A stretch of DNA of 64,000 nt, taken from Rhodoferax sp. BLA1. GTDB taxonomy: Bacteria; Pseudomonadota; Gammaproteobacteria; Burkholderiales; Burkholderiaceae_C. A model generated the notes under the pieces. That model had not been told where the DNA came from. It ran no database searches and saw only the letters and a program-made list of their open reading frames with translations. The position numbers and the translations under genes were made by a program. Below, piece by piece: positions 59,065-64,000 of this stretch; positions within the stretch are counted from its first letter, which is position 1; each line of letters begins with the position of its first letter. The stretch is from assembly GCF_013416775.1 (NCBI RefSeq), contig NZ_SZVI01000001.1:434001-498000 (forward strand), in the 5' to 3' direction.

Positions 59065-60945
59065 ATGAATCGTTACCCGGTCTGGAAATACGTGATCATC
59101 GTGATCGCGTTGGTGGTTGGAGCGCTGTATGCATTGCCCAACTTTTTTGGTGAATCCCCGGCGGTGCAGGTGTCTGCCGCCAAAACACTGGTCAAGGTAG
59201 ATGCCAACACCTTGGCCCAAGTGGAGGCGGCCTTGAAGGCAGCCGAGATCACGGTGGACCAAGTTGTGCTGGATGGCACATCGATCAAGGTGCGCCTCAA
59301 TGACACCGACGCCCAACTCAAGGCCAAGGACGCCATTCAAAGAGCCCTGTTGCCCGACCCCAGCAACCCCGCTTATGTGGTGGCCTTGAACCTGGTCTCG
59401 CGTTCACCGGCCTGGCTCACGGGGCTGCATGCGGCGCCGATGTACCTTGGTCTGGACCTGCGCGGTGGTGTGCACTTCATGCTGCAGGTGGACATGCAGG
59501 CGGCTTTGAGCAAACGCGCGGAGTCGCTCTCGGGTGATGTGCGCACCAGCTTGCGTGAAAAGAACATCCGGCACAGCGGCATCAACCGCGAAGGCCAGAC
59601 CATCGAGATCAAGTTCCGGGACGCGGCCACCCGCACACTGGCGCAAGCGGTGTTCCAGGACCAGTTCACCGATCTGCAAACCGCTGAGTCCGCCGACGGC
59701 GTGGACTTCAAACTCACCGCCTCCATCAAGCCCGATGCCGCCCGGCGCATCCAGGACCAGGCCCTCAAACAAAACATCACCACACTGCATAACCGTATCA
59801 ACGAATTGGGTGTGGCTGAACCGGTGATCCAGCAGCAAGGCCTGGACCGCATCGTGGTGCAACTGCCTGGTGTGCAGGACACGGCCAAAGCCAAAGACAT
59901 TCTGGGGCGCACCGCGACCCTGGAAGTGCGTATGGTGGACGAAAGTGCGGAGGCACGCGGCGCTGAAGCCGGTACCGGCATGGTGCCCTTTGGCTCCGAG
60001 CGCTACCTGGAACGCAGCGGCCAGCCCGTCATTGTGAAAAAGCAGGTCATTTTGACTGGCGAAAACCTCACCGACGCCCAACCGGGGTTTGATGGCCAGA
60101 CACAGGAACCCACGGTCAACCTGAACCTCGACGCAAAAGGCACTCGGATCTTCCGCGACGTGACCCGTGAAAACGTGGGCAAACGCATGGCGATCCTGCT
60201 GTTTGAAAAAGGCAAAGGCGAAGTGGTCACCGCCCCGGTGATCCGCACCGAAATTGGCGGCGGTCGGGTGCAAATCTCGGGCCGCATGACCACGATGGAA
60301 GCCAACGACACCGCGCTGTTGCTGCGCGCAGGCTCCTTGGCCGCGCCGATGGAAATCATCGAAGAAACCACCATTGGGCCGAGCCTGGGCGCTGAGAACA
60401 TTGCCAAGGGCTTCCACAGCGTCGCCTGGGGTTTCCTGGCGGTGGCGGTGTTCATGTGTCTCTACTACATGCTGTTTGGTATTTTCTCGAGCATTGCGCT
60501 GGCATTTAACCTGCTGCTGCTGGTGGCTCTGCTGTCGATGTTGCAAGCCACCCTGACCTTGCCAGGCATGGCGGCCATGGCTCTGGTGCTGGGCATGGCG
60601 ATTGACTCCAACGTGTTGATCAACGAACGTATCCGTGAGGAGCTGCGTAACGGCGCCTCTCCGCAAGCGGCCATCCACACCGGGTATGACCGCGCCTGGG
60701 CCACCATTTTTGACTCCAACATCACCACCCTGATTGCGGGCCTGGCGTTGCTGGCCTTCGGTTCGGGGCCGGTGCGGGGGTTTGCCGTTGTGCACTGTTT
60801 GGGTATCATGACCAGCATGTTCTCAGGCGTTTTCTTCTCTCGTGGCTTGGTGAACCTCTGGTACGGGCGCAAAAATCGGCTCAAGAGTGTCTCCATCGGT
60901 ACCATTTGGCGGCCTGAATCTGGCGCCACCATCAAAGCGGAATAA
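59065..60945 (+). CDS. secD: Protein translocase subunit SecD
   Basis: 626 residues with six membrane helices and a large periplasmic P1 domain. LGLDLRGGVHFMLQVDMQ, NRINELGVAEPVIQQQG and GMAIDSNVLINERIREEL (with the conserved proton-path Asp) are clear. It uses the proton gradient to pull secreted proteins outward. It lies 50 bp after yajC and 11 bp before secF. Confidence 0.97.
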   Translation: MNRYPVWKYVIIVIALVVGALYALPNFFGESPAVQVSAAKTLVKVDANTLAQVEAALKAAEITVDQVVLDGTSIKVRLNDTDAQLKAKDAIQRALLPDPSNPAYVVALNLVSRSPAWLTGLHAAPMYLGLDLRGGVHFMLQVDMQAALSKRAESLSGDVRTSLREKNIRHSGINREGQTIEIKFRDAATRTLAQAVFQDQFTDLQTAESADGVDFKLTASIKPDAARRIQDQALKQNITTLHNRINELGVAEPVIQQQGLDRIVVQLPGVQDTAKAKDILGRTATLEVRMVDESAEARGAEAGTGMVPFGSERYLERSGQPVIVKKQVILTGENLTDAQPGFDGQTQEPTVNLNLDAKGTRIFRDVTRENVGKRMAILLFEKGKGEVVTAPVIRTEIGGGRVQISGRMTTMEANDTALLLRAGSLAAPMEIIEETTIGPSLGAENIAKGFHSVAWGFLAVAVFMCLYYMLFGIFSSIALAFNLLLLVALLSMLQATLTLPGMAAMALVLGMAIDSNVLINERIREELRNGASPQAAIHTGYDRAWATIFDSNITTLIAGLALLAFGSGPVRGFAVVHCLGIMTSMFSGVFFSRGLVNLWYGRKNRLKSVSIGTIWRPESGATIKAE

Positions 60946-60956
60946 GGGAGAACACG

Positions 60957-61913
60957 ATGGAGTTTTTCAGAATCAAGCGTGACATCCCGTTCATGCGCCA
61001 TGCTCTGGTGTTCAACGCGGTGTCCTTGGTCACCTTTTTGGCCGCCGTTTTCTTCCTGTTTTCCCGTGGTCTGCATCTGTCGGTGGAATTCACCGGCGGC
61101 ACTCTGCTGGAAGTCACCTACGCCCAGCCTGCCGACGTGGGTGTGGTGCGCGACACGGTGGCCAAACTGGGTTTTGCCGATGTACAGGTGCAAAACTACG
61201 GCACTGCCCGTGATGTGCTGATCCGCTTGCCCGCCCAAAAGGGCGTGAGTTCGGCACAGCAAAGCTCCCAGGTGATGACCGCGTTGAAGGCCGTGGATGC
61301 CAGTGCCAGCATGCGGCGCACCGAATTTGTCGGCCCGCAGGTGGGTGATGAACTCGCTGCTGACGGCCTCAAGGCGCTGGCTTTTGTGGTGGTGGGCATC
61401 ATGATCTACCTGGCGATCCGCTTCGAATGGAAGTTTGCGGTGGCGGCGATCATTGCCAACTTGCATGATGTGATCATCATCATGGGGTTTTTTGCCTTCT
61501 TCCAGTGGGAGTTTTCCCTGCCTGTGCTGGCTGCGGTGTTGGCGGTGCTGGGCTACTCGGTCAACGAGTCGGTGGTGATTTTTGACCGGATTCGTGAGAA
61601 CTTCCGTCGTTATCGCAAGATGAACACGGTGGAAATCATCAACAACGCCATCACCTCCACCATCAGCCGAACCATCATCACCCACGGTTCGACCCAGATG
61701 ATGGTGTTGTCGATGCTGCTGTTTGGCGGCGCAACCTTGCACTACTTTGCGCTGGCGTTGACCATCGGTATCCTGTTTGGCATTTACTCCTCGGTATTTG
61801 TGGCCGCATCGATTGCGATGTGGCTGGGCATCCAGCGCGAAGACCTGGTCAAGGGCACCGTGGTCAAGAAAGACACCGACCCGAACGATCCCAACGCAGG
61901 AGCCACGGTCTAA
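60957..61913 (+). CDS. secF: Protein translocase subunit SecF
   Basis: 318 residues with six membrane helices. HLSVEFTGGTLLEVTYAQPA, GPQVGDELAADGLKALAFVV and YSVNESVVIFDRIRENF are SecF motifs. It forms a complex with SecD. GGGAGAACACG precedes the ATG, giving a good RBS. Confidence 0.97.
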   Translation: MEFFRIKRDIPFMRHALVFNAVSLVTFLAAVFFLFSRGLHLSVEFTGGTLLEVTYAQPADVGVVRDTVAKLGFADVQVQNYGTARDVLIRLPAQKGVSSAQQSSQVMTALKAVDASASMRRTEFVGPQVGDELAADGLKALAFVVVGIMIYLAIRFEWKFAVAAIIANLHDVIIIMGFFAFFQWEFSLPVLAAVLAVLGYSVNESVVIFDRIRENFRRYRKMNTVEIINNAITSTISRTIITHGSTQMMVLSMLLFGGATLHYFALALTIGILFGIYSSVFVAASIAMWLGIQREDLVKGTVVKKDTDPNDPNAGATV

Positions 61914-61928
61914 GCCGTTGTTTTGAGC

Positions 61929-64000
61929 ATGGCCACCACAGCGCAAACGCCCTCGCAAATGCAGTTGTCTGCACGCGTGCGCCAGCGCCTGGTGTCTCAG
62001 ACCGGCGCCTCCCTCAACAGCTTGCTTGCCAAGGTACAGGAACGCTTAACGCAACTGATGGATGAGGCGGCGCCATCACGTGAAGTGCAGGTGCGTCGAG
62101 ATGCCTGGATGGCTTTTCAACGCCAGAAGACGCGTTGGCTTGATGGCACCCTGTCTGCCTGGGAGTCGGCGCTGCTTGCCGAAAAAAAAACGGCCCAGCC
62201 ATCGAGCCGGGCTGCGTTGGCCGCCGATTTTGAGTTGCAGGGCACGGATGAGGTGGAGAACAAGATCATCGCATCCCGCATGGCGCTGAACCTGATGGAA
62301 AAAGGCGCCGAACCGGTCAATGACCTGCGCAAGCGACTCAAGTACCTCAACAACAACCAGGCCTTGTCAACACGCGATATTGTTCACCCTGAGGTCTTGT
62401 TCCTCTTGCTGGTGGAGCAATGGGAGGCCGCCGATCTGTCGCGCGAAGCCTTGCAACTGGTGTCGACGGTGGTGCAACGTCATTTCAATGAACACCTGGA
62501 GAAAGCCTACACCGCGTGCAACGAGGAACTCATCAAGCTGGGTGTGCTGCCGGTGATCGAGTTTGGGGGCCCCACCAGCGCATCCTCCTTGGAAGACGAA
62601 CGCGAACCGCACGCCCAGGTGCCAACACCACAGCCCCCGCCCGCCCCCAACCAACAACGCCGCGCTTCCGATCAACCTGGGGGGGCCAACCCGGCGGAAC
62701 AAAGACGCAGCGGCGGTGTGCGGATAGGTTCACCCGCCGGACGGGTTGGCGGCATCTATGGGCGCGCCCAAGGTCTGATGGAGCAGGTGGGCCGTTTGCT
62801 GAGTGGGGCGTTTCTGGAAAATCCACCTGCAGCAGGAGGCTTGAGCGGCGCGTCTGCTTATGCCGCCCAAGGGTTTGTGGGTGCGGAGGGCTACCCCGGG
62901 CAAGCCGTGGTCAGTGGCCCCGGTGGGATGCTGTTGCCTGCGTCAGGCGCAGGCGCCGCGCGCCTGGCCTACGCCGGACCGTCCGCCCCCCTGATGATGG
63001 CCATGGCACAGCAACCCCGGCTGCAGGAAGTGCAGTTTGTCACCACGGACGGTGGCAGGCAGGTTGTGTACCCGGTGGCAGTGGCCCAGGTTGCTACCGA
63101 ACTGCGGCAGTTGTCCAGCGAACTCAAGGGCAAGGCCGAAACCGACAATGAAAAAGCCATCATCGAACTGGTGGCCTTGATGTTTCAGTCGATCCTGCAG
63201 GAGGATCGTATTCCGCCGGGTGCACGGGTCTGGTTTGCGCGGCTGCAAATGCCGGTGTTGCGCATCGCCCTCGCCGACCCGGACTTTTTCAACAAGCTGG
63301 ACCACCCGGCGCGCCAACTGATTGACCACATGGGCTCGTGTGTGCTGGGCTTTGACTCGAGTGGCATCAGCACCGACGCGCTGGAGACCGAAATCAAGCG
63401 TGTGGTTCAGGTGGTGGAGCAGTACCCCGAGACGGGTGACCGGGTCTACCGACGAGTCTACGAAGAGTTTCAGCAGTTCCTGAAAAAACACCTGGCCAAG
63501 AAGCCGTCGACGCAGAAGGTGATGGGGGTGGCCGAACAGCTGGAGCAGAAGGAAACGCTGGCGATCCAGTACACCATTGAGCTGCGTGACCAGCTCAAGG
63601 ACATGCCGGTGCGTGAAGAAATCCGCTCCTTTTTGTTCAAGGTCTGGACCGAGGTACTGGCGGTGTCCACGGTGCGCCAGGGCAAGCAGCATGAGGAAAC
63701 CCTGCTGCTGAAAAAGACCGCCACCGACCTGATCTGGGCGGCCAGCGCCAAACCCAACCGGGCCGACCGCACCAAGGTGATTGCCGGTCTGGCCGCCCTG
63801 TTGCAAAACCTGCGCGACGGCATGAACCGACTCGGCATCGTGCGAGGTGCCCAGGAAGTGCACATCAAAATCATCAGCGACACCCTGGCCGATGCCTTCA
63901 TGGCCAAAACCGAAACCGTCGCCGATGCGCAGATCCAGGCCCTGGCCAAACGGCTGGCAGAGTTGGACGACTACATCAGCGACGATGGTGGTGAAGAGCT
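61929..64000 (+). CDS. DUF1631 family protein, partial (C-terminus beyond right edge)
   Basis: ATG 61929 opens a frame that runs 690 codons with no stop to the window end. It starts MATTAQTPSQMQLSARVRQR. Recognisable DUF1631 segments include KIIASRMALNLMEKGAEPVN, DIVHPEVLFLLLVEQWE, and ARVWFARLQMPVLRIALADP. A Pro/Gln/Arg-rich linker (about 225-270) separates an N-terminal helical part from the rest. The family is large, cytoplasmic and of unknown function, often near c-di-GMP or regulatory genes in proteobacteria. It follows secF by 15 bp. Confidence 0.85.
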   Translation, partial: MATTAQTPSQMQLSARVRQRLVSQTGASLNSLLAKVQERLTQLMDEAAPSREVQVRRDAWMAFQRQKTRWLDGTLSAWESALLAEKKTAQPSSRAALAADFELQGTDEVENKIIASRMALNLMEKGAEPVNDLRKRLKYLNNNQALSTRDIVHPEVLFLLLVEQWEAADLSREALQLVSTVVQRHFNEHLEKAYTACNEELIKLGVLPVIEFGGPTSASSLEDEREPHAQVPTPQPPPAPNQQRRASDQPGGANPAEQRRSGGVRIGSPAGRVGGIYGRAQGLMEQVGRLLSGAFLENPPAAGGLSGASAYAAQGFVGAEGYPGQAVVSGPGGMLLPASGAGAARLAYAGPSAPLMMAMAQQPRLQEVQFVTTDGGRQVVYPVAVAQVATELRQLSSELKGKAETDNEKAIIELVALMFQSILQEDRIPPGARVWFARLQMPVLRIALADPDFFNKLDHPARQLIDHMGSCVLGFDSSGISTDALETEIKRVVQVVEQYPETGDRVYRRVYEEFQQFLKKHLAKKPSTQKVMGVAEQLEQKETLAIQYTIELRDQLKDMPVREEIRSFLFKVWTEVLAVSTVRQGKQHEETLLLKKTATDLIWAASAKPNRADRTKVIAGLAALLQNLRDGMNRLGIVRGAQEVHIKIISDTLADAFMAKTETVADAQIQALAKRLAELDDYISDDGGEE

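Overview
The window looks like chromosome of a GC-rich member of the Burkholderiales, most likely Comamonadaceae (Rhodoferax-like). This rests on the DUF3567 protein, the proteobacterial-type GshA, the manX-like PTS proteins without a permease, the joined str-S10 ribosomal operon with a C-terminally extended S3, and nine copies of a short imperfect-palindrome repeat of a kind I associate with this family. Genus-level naming is inference. Almost all DNA is coding. I see no prophage, insertion sequence, CRISPR array, tRNA or rRNA.

Layout. 1-4014 (minus): an amine/amino-acid oxidation operon made of an FAD oxidase, a small [2Fe-2S] protein, an FAD/BFD-type subunit, a periplasmic binding protein and an ABC permease cut by the left edge. 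4105-9064 (plus): VOC protein, MarC, DUF3108, DUF3567, PurU and a secreted phytase-like/esterase-like protein. 9154-11633: phosphatidylserine decarboxylase and an M32 carboxypeptidase. 11742-18026 (plus): a signalling cassette with a periplasmic sulfite-oxidase-fold protein, a 1497-residue hybrid histidine kinase and an HD-GYP response regulator, followed by a LysR gene. 19130-21707: GlcD-like oxidase and a CidA/LrgB pair. 21711-25552 (minus): EI, HPr, EIIA, DUF4197 and cytochrome c', with a divergent cytochrome b561.

26441-36420 (minus) is one long ribosomal/elongation-factor block: rpsL-rpsG-fusA-tuf-rpsJ-rplCDWB-rpsS-rplV-rpsC-rplP-rpmC-rpsQ. It has a good promoter before rpsL, a second promoter between rpsJ and rplC, inverted repeats in several spacers and an intrinsic terminator after rpsQ. 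36550-39289 (minus): dacC, a thioredoxin-like ferredoxin and VanZ. Between VanZ and hemB is a candidate small RNA or attenuated leader on the minus strand (about 39350-39456) with its own promoter, three hairpins and a U-tract terminator.

39544-48271: hemB, CorA, an alpha/beta hydrolase, a BenE-type transporter, gshB, a class II amidotransferase and a FimV-like protein. 48370-58418: a small CWC-domain protein, malate synthase G, a CoA-transferase with a LysR gene, Kup, gshA and proA. 58682-64000 (plus): yajC-secD-secF, then a DUF1631 gene running off the right edge.

Most of the window is housekeeping. The parts most worth following up are the 39.4 kb RNA, the dispersed repeat (in frame inside proA and probably benE, and supplying the cidA start codon), and the cassette at 11.7-18.0 kb whose periplasmic partner keeps a molybdopterin-enzyme fold but has no cysteine in the mature chain.
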